Assembly: GCF_039541235.1 (NCBI RefSeq)
Contig: NZ_BAABFV010000001.1
Span: forward strand, 558,001 to 622,000
Direction: 5' to 3'
Length of the DNA: 64,000 nt
Origin: Kangiella marina
GTDB lineage: Bacteria; Pseudomonadota; Gammaproteobacteria; Enterobacterales; Kangiellaceae
The position numbers and the translations under genes were made by a program. Positions 54,935 through 63,974 of the stretch are shown piece after piece. Each line of letters begins with the position of its first letter. Position 1 is the first letter of the stretch. The notes beneath the pieces were generated by a model that saw only the letters and a program-made list of their open reading frames with translations, was not told the DNA's origin and did not search any database.

Positions 54935-55077
54935 GTTAATCTCCTGATTAATTCACGCTATAAATATAAAGTCCCCATTCTAACACGATCATTTTACCGA
55001 CCCAATAGAATATAAATATAAGGATATTAATGGTTTATATAGTCGTAACACGTCGCTCACCAAGGGCATTCTTTTCA

Positions 55078-55140
55078 ATTCCCTCGAAGGCGGGAATCTA
55101 TAATACTGTCCAATCAAGAAATTCTCGCCTTCGCCGGAAT
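55078..55140. repeat. Degenerate inverted pair of the GCCTTCGCGGGAAT element
   Basis: ATTCCCTCGAAGGCGGGAAT (55078-55097) and ATTCTCGCCTTCGCCGGAAT (55121-55140) face each other around a 23-bp AT-rich spacer, giving one long hairpin and two short ones. They belong to the repeat family at 26393-26418 and 38071-38096. Confidence 0.7.
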
Positions 55141-55224
55141 GAAATGCTTTATTTCACACCTGTTTTGACATTTATCCTCATTCGCTTATTATCAGGTGAA
55201 CCAATAAATTCTATAAGCTAATCT

Positions 55225-55845
55225 ATGAATACTCTTGTTTTGCTCTGCGCCTTTATTATGGGCTTTTCCATCATGACCGTAGAGTTGCTCGGCGGTAAAA
55301 TTCTTTCGCCTTACTTCGGCGGTAGCGTCTATGTCTGGGGAAGCATTATTACGGTTTTCATGCTCGCGCTCTCTATTGGCTACCTTGTAGGCGGCAAACT
55401 GTCTTTAAAAGAACCCAATACGCGAAAGTACGGCGTTATCTTTATAGTTGCCGCGCTAACCAACCTGCCGCTAGTCTTGTGGCACGCAGAGCTTTCGGAC
55501 TGGGTGTTTATGCAGATTGAAGACCCCCGCTACGGTTCTTTAGTCAGCTCAATTATCTTATTCCTGATACCGACGACGATCATGGGAATGGTCGCCCCCT
55601 ACTCTGTGCGATTACTCGTCGCCAATGCTGAAAGTAGCGGTCAAACCGCCGGGTTTCTATACTTTGTGTCGACCCTTGGCAGCGCTTTAGGAACCATTAT
55701 GACGTCCTTCTACCTGGTGCTTTGGTTTGAGATTGATTCAATTCTGTATGGCGTGACCATCGTCTTAGCAATTGTCGGTATCGTTGCTATGCTATTCCCG
55801 AAACCTCTACCAAAAGCCGAGAAAGCGGAGCTTATTAATGAATAA
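55225..55845 (+). CDS. Membrane half of a spermidine synthase-like fused protein (split)
   Basis: 206 residues, about six or seven hydrophobic helices. MGFSIMTVELLGGKILSPYFGGSVYVWGSII is the start typical of membrane-spermidine synthase fusion proteins. The catalytic half is a separate downstream gene whose ATG overlaps this stop by 8 bp. The intact-looking boundary suggests a genuine split rather than a frameshift. Its transport or scaffolding role is unknown. Confidence 0.85.
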   Translation: MNTLVLLCAFIMGFSIMTVELLGGKILSPYFGGSVYVWGSIITVFMLALSIGYLVGGKLSLKEPNTRKYGVIFIVAALTNLPLVLWHAELSDWVFMQIEDPRYGSLVSSIILFLIPTTIMGMVAPYSVRLLVANAESSGQTAGFLYFVSTLGSALGTIMTSFYLVLWFEIDSILYGVTIVLAIVGIVAMLFPKPLPKAEKAELINE

Positions 55846-56740
55846 ATACTTATGGGGCCTGTTGTCAGCAGCTTTCTTCCTATTACTTCTGACGCCCACT
55901 TCAAGCAGCGCTAAAATTGTTGAAGAAGAGCGCTCACTGTACCAGAACGTTTATATCGTGAAAGAAGTTGGCATGACCTGCATGCGCTTCCGTAAAAAAA
56001 GCCATAACGACCTCAGTCAGTCATGTATTTTCGACAAACACCCGAAAGAGCTGGTGTTTGATTATTACAAGCTCGCCATGGGCGCGACTTTCTTCTTAGA
56101 CAATCCCGAAGACATGCTGATTATTGGCCTAGGCGGCGGTGTCCTCGTGAATCACTACAAAGAAATCTACCCACAAGCGAACATTACTTCCGTTGAAATT
56201 GACGGTGTTGTTGCTGAGATGGCCAAAAAGTACTTTGGCTATACTGATGATGGCGAGCAGTACGATACCCACGTTCGTGATGGGCGCGTTTTTGTTAAGC
56301 GTGCATTGCGCAAAGACAGGCGCTATGACTTTATCCTTTTGGATGCTTTTAATAGCGACTATATTCCTGAGCATATGATGACTCAAGAGTACCTAGAAGA
56401 AGTTAAAGCTCTACTCAAGCCCGGCGGCATCATCATGGCCAATACTTTCAGCTCTAGCGCGCTGTTCCACCACGAGTCAGCGACTTACCACAAAGTTTTT
56501 GGCGACTTATACCAGATCCACTTTGAAGACGAAAAGACCAATCGCGTCATCGTGGTCAGCAACCAATCTCTACCGGAGAAAGAAACATTGCTGCAAAAAG
56601 CGAATGATTACAAACCACTACTGTCTCAATACGGCGTTGATACTTTGCGGGTGTTCGATGCGATAAGCGACGAGATCAACTGGGACACTGAAGCAAAAAT
56701 TCTAACGGATCAATACTCTCCAGCGAACCTTCTCAAGTAA
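55838..56740 (+). CDS. Spermidine synthase-like methyltransferase-fold protein with signal or anchor peptide
   Basis: 300 residues from the ATG at 55838 (MNKYLWGLLSAAFFLLLLTP), overlapping the upstream gene by 8 bp. Residues 1-25 look like a signal peptide or anchor. The Rossmann core has LIIGLGGGVLVNHYKEIYP and SVEIDGVVAEMAKKYF, then DFILLDAFNSDYIPEHM. The family transfers aminopropyl groups, but a protein exported to the periplasm would lack decarboxylated SAM, so another activity or membrane-bound cytoplasmic placement is possible. Confidence 0.85.
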   Translation: MNKYLWGLLSAAFFLLLLTPTSSSAKIVEEERSLYQNVYIVKEVGMTCMRFRKKSHNDLSQSCIFDKHPKELVFDYYKLAMGATFFLDNPEDMLIIGLGGGVLVNHYKEIYPQANITSVEIDGVVAEMAKKYFGYTDDGEQYDTHVRDGRVFVKRALRKDRRYDFILLDAFNSDYIPEHMMTQEYLEEVKALLKPGGIIMANTFSSSALFHHESATYHKVFGDLYQIHFEDEKTNRVIVVSNQSLPEKETLLQKANDYKPLLSQYGVDTLRVFDAISDEINWDTEAKILTDQYSPANLLK

Positions 56741-56847
56741 TACAATGATTTATAGCGCTTGTCACCCCACTGGCGGGCGCTTGTCGTCACCGTCAATAGC
56801 CGGTTTATGGATAATTATCTCCTGAAACAACGACTAGAGAGAAACTC

Positions 56848-57276
56848 ATGATTGTAAAAAAACTACGCGAAAAGAAACAATGGTCACAAGAACAACTTTC
56901 AATACTCAGCGGTATTAGTATTCGTACTATTCAACGTATCGAAAGTGGTAACCGCGCCAGTTTAGAATCATTAAAGTCTCTAGCTGCTGTTTTCGAAACT
57001 GATATCGAAACATTACAAAAGGAGATTATCGTGATAGATAAAAATACAGAAGAGTGGAAGGCTAAACCTTGGTGGTTAAGATTTAACCTGGTGGGGATCC
57101 GAAAGCGTAGCGAGTTAGTTTTTATCGAAAACTTTTGTATTGTATCAGCTCTTTTTAACTGGTTAATTGGGACATTTTCAGAACCAAAATTTTTGCACTT
57201 TGCACCAGTACTGTTCATATGTGCTTATTTGTGCACTTGGTTGATACGTAAGGCTGATAAATACAAAGTTTGGTAA
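56848..57276 (+). CDS. XRE-type regulator with two membrane helices
   Basis: 142 residues. The helix-turn-helix (about 3-55) reads KLREKKQWSQEQLSILSGISIRTIQRIESG. The C-terminal 70 residues contain two hydrophobic segments (about 89-107 and 113-131), the HTH-2TM layout of a membrane-tethered regulator. Target unknown. A clear AGAGAG site lies upstream. Confidence 0.83.
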   Translation: MIVKKLREKKQWSQEQLSILSGISIRTIQRIESGNRASLESLKSLAAVFETDIETLQKEIIVIDKNTEEWKAKPWWLRFNLVGIRKRSELVFIENFCIVSALFNWLIGTFSEPKFLHFAPVLFICAYLCTWLIRKADKYKVW

Positions 57277-57293
57277 ATCACTACTCGCAATCA

Positions 57294-57318
57294 AAAAAGG
57301 CGCCTAACCAGCGCCTTT
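57294..57318 (-). terminator. Terminator between the XRE gene and the cystathionine lyase gene
   Basis: AAAGGCGC-CTAACCA-GCGCCTTT with a run of Ts in the minus direction; it can also serve the XRE gene on the plus strand. Confidence 0.75.
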
Positions 57319-57399
57319 CTTGTCTTGTTTTGCCGAACCATTCCTTATTGAAATAAGTTTTTTTATTTCTAGGCGAGGCGCAGCAAAGGGATGAAAAGA

Positions 57400-58575
57400 C
57401 TATTTCTTTAGAGCTTGGTCGAGATCTTCAAGAATATCATCAATATCCTCAACTCCTACTGACAAGCGCACTAAATTATCCAGAATACCAATCTCTTGGC
57501 GAATCTCGTGCGGTACAGCGGCGTGAGTCATGATCGCTGGGTGATTCGATAGGCTTTCGATACCACCTAAGCTTTCTGCTAGCGTGAAGACTTTTAGTTT
57601 CTTCATGAACTCATGCGAGTTTTTCGCTGCCTCTTCTTCAGTATCACCTTTAACCAGCACTGACACCATGCCACTGAAGCCTTTCATCTGGCTTTTCGCG
57701 AGTTCGTGCTGTGGGTGTGACTCTAGGCCTGGGTAGTAGACTTTGTCGATCTGTGGATGGTTGCTTAGGAACTCAGCCACTTTTTGACCGTTTTCGTTAT
57801 GCTGACGCATACGCAGCGCCAATGTCTTCAAGCCACGAAGCGCTAAATAGCTGTCAAATGGACCTTGAATCGCGCCTGCTGAATTGTGTAAGAACGCCAT
57901 TTGCTCACGTAATTCATCATTATCACCAACAACCGCAACACCACCAACGATGTCTGAGTGACCGTTTAGGTATTTTGTCGCTGAGTGCATGACGATATCG
58001 AAACCAAAATCTAATGGCGTTTGGTTAAATGGTGTGGCGAATGTGTTATCCGCGATAGCGATCAGGTTGTGCTTCTTAGCGAAGTCAGCAATCGCTTTCA
58101 TATCAACCACTTTCAGCATGGGGTTGGTCGGACTTTCGACCCAAATCATTTTAGTGTTTGGCTTTAGTGCTTTCTCAAGATTGCTTAAGTCAGACAAGTT
58201 CTCAAAGCTGAACTCTAGATTTGCCGTACGCTTACGAACCTTGTCGAATAAACGGAAAGTCCCGCCATACAGGTCATCCATGGCGATAACGTGTGAACCC
58301 GCATCAAGAAGCTCAAGGATGGTGCTAGTCGCCGCCATACCAGAAGCAAACGCATAACCCTGCTTACCGTTTTCGAGATCAGCGATACAGCGCTCATACG
58401 CCATACGCGTTGGGTTCTGACTGCGCGAGTACTCATAGCCTGTATGCTCGCCTGGAGCGGGCTGTGCGTAGGTTGAGGTGGTAAAAATCGGTGGCATCAC
58501 CGCGCCCGTGATTGGTTCAGGCTTTTGCCCAGCATGAATCACACGGCTGGCAAACTTAAATTTCTTGTCTGACAT
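57400..58575 (-). CDS. Cystathionine gamma-lyase/synthase-family PLP enzyme
   Basis: 391 residues. YSRSQNPTR and FASGMAA near the N-terminus bind substrate and PLP phosphate; the PLP lysine is in MHSATKYLNGHSD (about 209). The pairing with a cystathionine beta-synthase-type gene upstream on the same strand points to reverse transsulfuration (cystathionine to cysteine), though gamma-synthase cannot be excluded. It is last of a three-gene unit. Confidence 0.9.
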   Translation of the reverse strand: MSDKKFKFASRVIHAGQKPEPITGAVMPPIFTTSTYAQPAPGEHTGYEYSRSQNPTRMAYERCIADLENGKQGYAFASGMAATSTILELLDAGSHVIAMDDLYGGTFRLFDKVRKRTANLEFSFENLSDLSNLEKALKPNTKMIWVESPTNPMLKVVDMKAIADFAKKHNLIAIADNTFATPFNQTPLDFGFDIVMHSATKYLNGHSDIVGGVAVVGDNDELREQMAFLHNSAGAIQGPFDSYLALRGLKTLALRMRQHNENGQKVAEFLSNHPQIDKVYYPGLESHPQHELAKSQMKGFSGMVSVLVKGDTEEEAAKNSHEFMKKLKVFTLAESLGGIESLSNHPAIMTHAAVPHEIRQEIGILDNLVRLSVGVEDIDDILEDLDQALKK

Positions 58576-58698
58576 AAAATACCTATTGGTTATATCGTTT
58601 AGCTCTGATTAGCTCGATAATGACTAGATGCATATAACATCTAGTCATTACAGCAAATTTCAAGGGTATGGAGCTTTTATTTCAACGAATAGTGCCCT

Positions 58699-58992
58699 TT
58701 AGAAATCAGGACGATTCTTTTTGGCGAGCTCTTTCTGATATTGCTTAACCTTTCTGAACAAGCTAAATACCTGTTTGTGGAAAGGAATCATCAGTAACAC
58801 ACCGAACCCCATGATAATCCATGGATAATGCGGCCAACTAAAATGTTCAGCCAGCAAGCCAGCGTTCTTCTCATTAATTAAATAGATTTCATAGCCGGCA
58901 AACACCACCAGCGCCATGCCTAAAATATCTAATAATAACAACCAGATAGAGATATTAGCAGTGGGTGGTGTTAACGGCTTATCTTGACTCAT
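58699..58992 (-). CDS. Small two-helix membrane protein between the transsulfuration genes
   Basis: 97 residues from the ATG at 58992, which overlaps the cystathionine synthase stop (ATGA, 4 bp), so translation is coupled. Two hydrophobic helices at about 13-37 and 57-72 and a basic Lys/Arg-rich C-terminus. I recognise no family. Confidence 0.75.
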   Translation of the reverse strand: MSQDKPLTPPTANISIWLLLLDILGMALVVFAGYEIYLINEKNAGLLAEHFSWPHYPWIIMGFGVLLMIPFHKQVFSLFRKVKQYQKELAKKNRPDF

Positions 58993-59957
58993 GATAGAAA
59001 ACCCTGCTCTTTCATCCACTCATCGTTATACATTTTCGACAAGTAGCGGTTACCCGTATCACAGACAAAAGTCACAACATTCTTCGGTTCCGTTTGATCC
59101 TGACAATACTTAAGCGCTGCAGCGACTAGCGTGCCGGTCGAAGAACCGCCCATAATCGACTCTTTCAACATCAACTCACGCGCGGTATTTAGAGATTCTT
59201 TATCCGTGACCGTATAAGCTTTTGTAAACAAGCTCATGTCGCAGATATCTGGAATGAAGTCTTCACCAATACCTTCGATCACCCAACTACCCGCTTCCGA
59301 CATCTCGCCAGTCTCGTGATAATGGGTCAAGATGGAACCGTCAGGATCAGCCAAAACGATGTCCACATTAGGGTTTTGTTCTTTTAAATAGCGGCCGATA
59401 CCGGTAACGGTACCGCCGGAACCCACGCCAAGAACGATCGCATCAACCTTACCGTCTAATTGATCCCAAATTTCAGGGCCGGTAGTCATGTAATGAGCAG
59501 CGATATTTGAAGGATTCGAAAATTGATTAATAAAATACCAGCCATTTTCCTCAGACAATCTTTTGGCGACGTCTTGATAATATTCTGGGTGGCCTTTACC
59601 AACATCAGAGCGAGTGCGCATCACTTCCGCGCCAAACGCACGAAGGTTATACTCTTTTTCCATGCTCATTTTATCAGGCATGACAATTTTCAGTTTATAA
59701 CCTTTCTGCGCTGCAACCATTGCTAAGCCTAGGCCAGTATTACCCGCCGTTGCTTCGATCAAGGTATCGCCAGGCTTAATCCAACCTTCTTTTTCCGCAG
59801 TCTCAACCATGGTGATAGCGATGCGGTCTTTAATCGATGCGCCTGGATTTTGTGACTCCAGCTTGCCAAATAATTGGCACTTGCCAGTGTTCATCTTCTG
59901 GAATTTGACCATTGGCGTATTGCCAACCATTTCTAGAACATTGTTGTAAACTTTCAT
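58989..59957 (-). CDS. Cystathionine beta-synthase/cysteine synthase-family PLP enzyme
   Basis: 322 residues. NPGASIKDRIA contains the PLP lysine (about 42), EATAGNTGLG the substrate loop, GSGGTVTG the phosphate loop, and EGIGEDFIPD the segment favouring the CBS/O-acetylserine-type group. There is no C-terminal CBS-pair domain. Next to the gamma-lyase gene it suggests homocysteine-to-cysteine conversion. First gene of the unit. Confidence 0.88.
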   Translation of the reverse strand: MKVYNNVLEMVGNTPMVKFQKMNTGKCQLFGKLESQNPGASIKDRIAITMVETAEKEGWIKPGDTLIEATAGNTGLGLAMVAAQKGYKLKIVMPDKMSMEKEYNLRAFGAEVMRTRSDVGKGHPEYYQDVAKRLSEENGWYFINQFSNPSNIAAHYMTTGPEIWDQLDGKVDAIVLGVGSGGTVTGIGRYLKEQNPNVDIVLADPDGSILTHYHETGEMSEAGSWVIEGIGEDFIPDICDMSLFTKAYTVTDKESLNTARELMLKESIMGGSSTGTLVAAALKYCQDQTEPKNVVTFVCDTGNRYLSKMYNDEWMKEQGFLS

Positions 59958-60148
59958 ACCCTTTCGATATAACCTAACCTGATATTATGTTGGCGCTACT
60001 TTAACACATTCGCCGTTTCAATGAACCTATACAAAACGGATCGGTGGCTCCTATTCACTATCTGATCCAACCAGTTGTGCTGAAAGTGACATCCTTATAG
60101 CCATAAAGCATACTAATCCCCAACTTAAAATCACATAAAATTATTACA

Positions 60149-62362
60149 ATGCTCGACCGTGCCAGTGTCATCGATCAAAACTTCCTAATCGCACTAAAAA
60201 CCGCCAAATTTCCGAGTAAACTCAGTAATATACAACCCAGCGTGACGCAGCTGTCACCGCAGGAATTTGTACAACTCTTTGAGTCACAGCTGATCAGTCG
60301 TCACCTCGATCTTCGAGCGCGCATTTTAAAAGATCAGGGCATTGGTTTTTATACTATTGGCAGTAGCGGGCACGAAGGTAACGCGGTTCTAGGCAAAGCA
60401 TTTCGTCATAACGACATGGCTTTCTTGCACTATCGTTCTGGTGCTTTAATGGCAGAACGCTCACGGCAAATACCGAATATTGATCCGATTAGGGACCAAA
60501 TTCTATCTTTAGTCGCGGCTAAGGATGACCCCATTTCTCAAGGTCGTCATAAAGTTTTCGGCTCGGCCAAACTGTTCGTGCCACCACAAACCAGTACCAT
60601 CGCCTCTCACTTACCAAAAGCCATGGGCGCGGCTTGGTCGCTAGGTCGAGCACACCGTACTGGTTTTAACGCCACCATCCCAAGTGATGGTGTGATTTTG
60701 TGTAACTTTGGTGATGCCAGCTTTAACCACGCTACTTCGCAATCTGCATTTAATGCCGCGCAATACTTAGCGTATAAAGGCGAGCCATTGCCGCTGGTTT
60801 ACATCTGTGAAGATAATGGCATCGGTATTTCGGTCTCGACTCCGGATAACTGGATTGAAAATAACGTCAAAAATCGACAAAGCATTGAATACATTCAATG
60901 TAATGGCTTACATCTTCCGGATGCCTATTTAGCAGCTCAAGAAGCTGAAGAGATTGCGCGTTATGAACGTCGCCCTGTGTTCTTACACATGAAAACGGTT
61001 CGCCTCATGGGCCACGCGGGTAACGATACCGAAAGCATGTATCACACCGTTGAGCATATTGAGGCGACTGAAGCCCAAGATCCTTTATTGCATACGGCTC
61101 GACTGTGCATAGAAGCGGGTTACCTTTCGACCGATGATATTCTGACGATGTATGAAAGCACGCGCCAAAAAGTCGAAAAAACCGCTGAAGAAGCGATTAA
61201 ACTGCCTAAGCTCTCCAACGCCGAAGAAGTCTGTGCTTCAGTGGCTCCAGAGCTTCCTCGCGCCGACAAGCCAGCCCTTCCGACACTGAGCAAACGGCAT
61301 GAACTGTTTGATATAGGTCGTCAGTTCAAGTTTTTAGATAAGCCACGCAGTATGGCGCAACTGATTAACTACGCCCTGACCGACTTGATGGAGCAATACC
61401 CGAATATCATCATGTTTGGCGAAGATGTCGGCAAGAAAGGGGGCGTTTATAGCGTCTCGACCAATTTACAAAAGCGTTTTAGCGACAATCGTGTCTTCGA
61501 CACCATGCTCGATGAAACCAGCATTTTAGGCAATGCTATCGGCGCCGCGCATCTCGGCTATTTGCCGATACCAGAAATTCAGTTTCTAGCTTATACGCAC
61601 AATGCGGTTGACCAAATTCGTGGTGAAGCTTCGACCTTATCGTTCTTCTCCAACAACCAGTTCACCAACCCAATGGTCATTCGTATCGCTGGCTTAGCGT
61701 ATCAAAAAGGATTCGGTGGTCACTTTCACAACGACAACTCGATTGCTTTCTTGCGCGAGATTCCCGGCGTTATCTTAGCCTGCCCCTCTCACGGTCAAGA
61801 TGCTGCGAAAATGCTGCGTGAAGCAGTTCGCTTAGCCGATGAACAGAAACGCGTGGTGATCTTCCTTGAGCCGATTGCGCTCTATCACGCCAAGGACTTG
61901 CACGAGACTGGTGATAATGGCTGGCTAGGCATTTACCCCGAGCCCGATCAGGTTATTGATTTTGGCGAACCGGCGCTCTATCCAGCAGAGGGTAAAAAGT
62001 CGAGCAAAACCTTAATCATCAGTTACGGCAATGGTCATTACCTGTCACAGCAAGCGCAGAAGATTTTAAAAGACAAATACAAAACTGCGGTAGATGTTAT
62101 GGATATCCGCTGGTTAGCGCCACTCAATCACCCAGCGATCGCTGACGTTGCAAAGAACTACCAAAACGTTCTAGTGGTCGATGAATGCCGTAAAACCGGC
62201 TCCCTAAGCGAAGAACTGATTACTGGCTTAGTCGAGAACATTGATAAAATGCCGAATATTAAACGCATCACTGGACACGATACCTTTATTCCAATTGGCA
62301 CCTCATGGGAGTTTGTACTTCCTGGGAAAGATGACATCGTCAAGGCTGTAAGAGATTTATAG
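60149..62362 (+). CDS. Fused E1 alpha-beta subunit of a branched-chain 2-oxo acid dehydrogenase-type enzyme
   Basis: 737 residues. The alpha half (about 30-345) binds thiamine diphosphate, with the GDASFNHATSQ segment at 188-198 and the ICEDNGIGIS end. The beta half (about 395-737) begins SMAQLINYALTDLMEQYPN, with FGEDVGKKGGVY and QFLAYTHNAVDQI. These are usually two separate proteins. The family decarboxylates branched-chain 2-oxo acids; the fused, single-gene form has no E2 or E3 nearby. The products could prime iso-branched fatty acids. Confidence 0.9.
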   Translation: MLDRASVIDQNFLIALKTAKFPSKLSNIQPSVTQLSPQEFVQLFESQLISRHLDLRARILKDQGIGFYTIGSSGHEGNAVLGKAFRHNDMAFLHYRSGALMAERSRQIPNIDPIRDQILSLVAAKDDPISQGRHKVFGSAKLFVPPQTSTIASHLPKAMGAAWSLGRAHRTGFNATIPSDGVILCNFGDASFNHATSQSAFNAAQYLAYKGEPLPLVYICEDNGIGISVSTPDNWIENNVKNRQSIEYIQCNGLHLPDAYLAAQEAEEIARYERRPVFLHMKTVRLMGHAGNDTESMYHTVEHIEATEAQDPLLHTARLCIEAGYLSTDDILTMYESTRQKVEKTAEEAIKLPKLSNAEEVCASVAPELPRADKPALPTLSKRHELFDIGRQFKFLDKPRSMAQLINYALTDLMEQYPNIIMFGEDVGKKGGVYSVSTNLQKRFSDNRVFDTMLDETSILGNAIGAAHLGYLPIPEIQFLAYTHNAVDQIRGEASTLSFFSNNQFTNPMVIRIAGLAYQKGFGGHFHNDNSIAFLREIPGVILACPSHGQDAAKMLREAVRLADEQKRVVIFLEPIALYHAKDLHETGDNGWLGIYPEPDQVIDFGEPALYPAEGKKSSKTLIISYGNGHYLSQQAQKILKDKYKTAVDVMDIRWLAPLNHPAIADVAKNYQNVLVVDECRKTGSLSEELITGLVENIDKMPNIKRITGHDTFIPIGTSWEFVLPGKDDIVKAVRDL

Positions 62363-62377
62363 TATCGACACTGACAT

Positions 62378-62406
62378 AAAAAAGGAGCCGAACGGCTCCT
62401 TTTTTA
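62378..62406. terminator. Bidirectional terminator between the E1 gene and abgT
   Basis: AAAAAAGGAGCC-GAAC-GGCTCCTTTTTT, with T-runs on both strands. It serves both converging genes. Confidence 0.92.
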
Positions 62407-62435
62407 TTTTTGAATCATCAGGATTCTAGTGGCTG

Positions 62436-63974
62436 CTAACCAAAGGTGTAGCTTGATTGAACACCTAAAGGAATACCCAATCCCCAGTACGCCAATAAGA
62501 ACAAGCTCCAACCAATAAGGAAGGCAATCGAGAACGGTAGCATCATCGCAACCAAAGTTCCGATCCCTGTGTCTTTAACGTATTTCTGGCAATAGACCAC
62601 AACCAGCGGGAAGTACGGCATAAGTGGTGTAATAATGTTTGAGCTTGAATCACCCACACGGTACGCGGCCTGCGTTAAGTCTGGCGAGATACCCAGTTGC
62701 ATCAACATTGGGACAAAGATAGGAGCTAACAGCGCCCACTTCGCTGATGACGACCCCACAAACAGGTTGACGAATGCGGTTAGGAAGATAATACCCACAA
62801 TGGTCACGCCGCTTGGTAATGCCAAAGCTTTCAACACTTGAGCGCCTTCAATCGCCAGTAGCGCGCCAAGGTTTGACTGAGCAAACGCCGCAATAAACAA
62901 GGCACAGAAGAATGCCATAACAACGTAATAAGCCATACCTTCCATTGCTTTGGTCATGGCGTCGATCATATCTTTAGACTTCTTAAAAGTGCCTGAAGTA
63001 AAACCATAGATGGCGCCAGGAATCCAGAATAGCAAGAAAATCAGTGGCACGATGGATTGCATCAATGGTGCACTAAAATTGGTCAAAGAACCTTCATGAC
63101 TTAATGGTGAATCTTCAATCAACGATGCCCATGCCAATAAACCTAAACCAGCAATCATGACAGTGGTTGCGATGATGAATGAACGCTTCTCTTCTTTAGT
63201 CACAATATCAAACTGAGGCAGATCTTCGGTTTCACCATCAACTTTTGTCTTTTGTAGACGTGGCTCAATGATTTTATCAGTGATATACCAACCGACTAAG
63301 ATAATGAAAATACTCGATACCGAAGTGAAGAAGTAGTTGTTTAGCGGGTTAACCTGCATCCCTTCTTCGATGATTTGTGCGGAGCTTTGCGTAAAGCTTT
63401 GCAACAATGGGTCAATGCCTGAAGGGATAAAGTTTGCACTGAAGCCACCACTTACGCCCGCAAACGCCGCTGCGATACCGGCTAATGGATGACGCCCCAT
63501 GGCGTAGAAAATCACACCCGCTAACGGAATCACTAACACGTAACCGGCATCAGTAGCCGTGTGGCTGACAATACCCACAAGGATAATCATTGGTGTGAGC
63601 AGTGCTTTGGGGGTTCTTTTGAGCATCAACTTGATGCCAGTATTGATATACCCTGAATGCTCTGCAACGCCGACACCGAGCATAGCGACCAAAACCACTC
63701 CTAACGGCGCGAAACCTGTAAAGGTCTTAACCATGCTCGATAAGAAGTTGGCTAAAGAGTCGCCTGTTAGTAGGTTTTTCACAACAATCGGATCGCCAGT
63801 TCGCGGATCGATGGCTGAAAAGTCTACCCCAGAAAATAGCCACGATAAGATCCATATCGTTATCATAGCCACTAAGAAAATAATGGCTGGGTCAGGAAGC
63901 TTGTTCCCAACGCGCTCAATGCCATTCAAAAAACGGGCAATAGCGCCCGTCGGTTGCGCATTATCGTTATTCAT
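62436..63974 (-). CDS. AbgT-family transporter
   Basis: 512 residues, about 12 hydrophobic segments, with the conserved VSHTATDAGYVLVIPL, FVGSSSAKWALLAPIFVPM and YRVGDSSSNIITPLMPY stretches. The family imports p-aminobenzoyl-glutamate or exports sulfonamides. The GGGGAT site lies just upstream of the start. The substrate cannot be decided from sequence. Confidence 0.93.
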   Translation of the reverse strand: MNNDNAQPTGAIARFLNGIERVGNKLPDPAIIFLVAMITIWILSWLFSGVDFSAIDPRTGDPIVVKNLLTGDSLANFLSSMVKTFTGFAPLGVVLVAMLGVGVAEHSGYINTGIKLMLKRTPKALLTPMIILVGIVSHTATDAGYVLVIPLAGVIFYAMGRHPLAGIAAAFAGVSGGFSANFIPSGIDPLLQSFTQSSAQIIEEGMQVNPLNNYFFTSVSSIFIILVGWYITDKIIEPRLQKTKVDGETEDLPQFDIVTKEEKRSFIIATTVMIAGLGLLAWASLIEDSPLSHEGSLTNFSAPLMQSIVPLIFLLFWIPGAIYGFTSGTFKKSKDMIDAMTKAMEGMAYYVVMAFFCALFIAAFAQSNLGALLAIEGAQVLKALALPSGVTIVGIIFLTAFVNLFVGSSSAKWALLAPIFVPMLMQLGISPDLTQAAYRVGDSSSNIITPLMPYFPLVVVYCQKYVKDTGIGTLVAMMLPFSIAFLIGWSLFLLAYWGLGIPLGVQSSYTFG

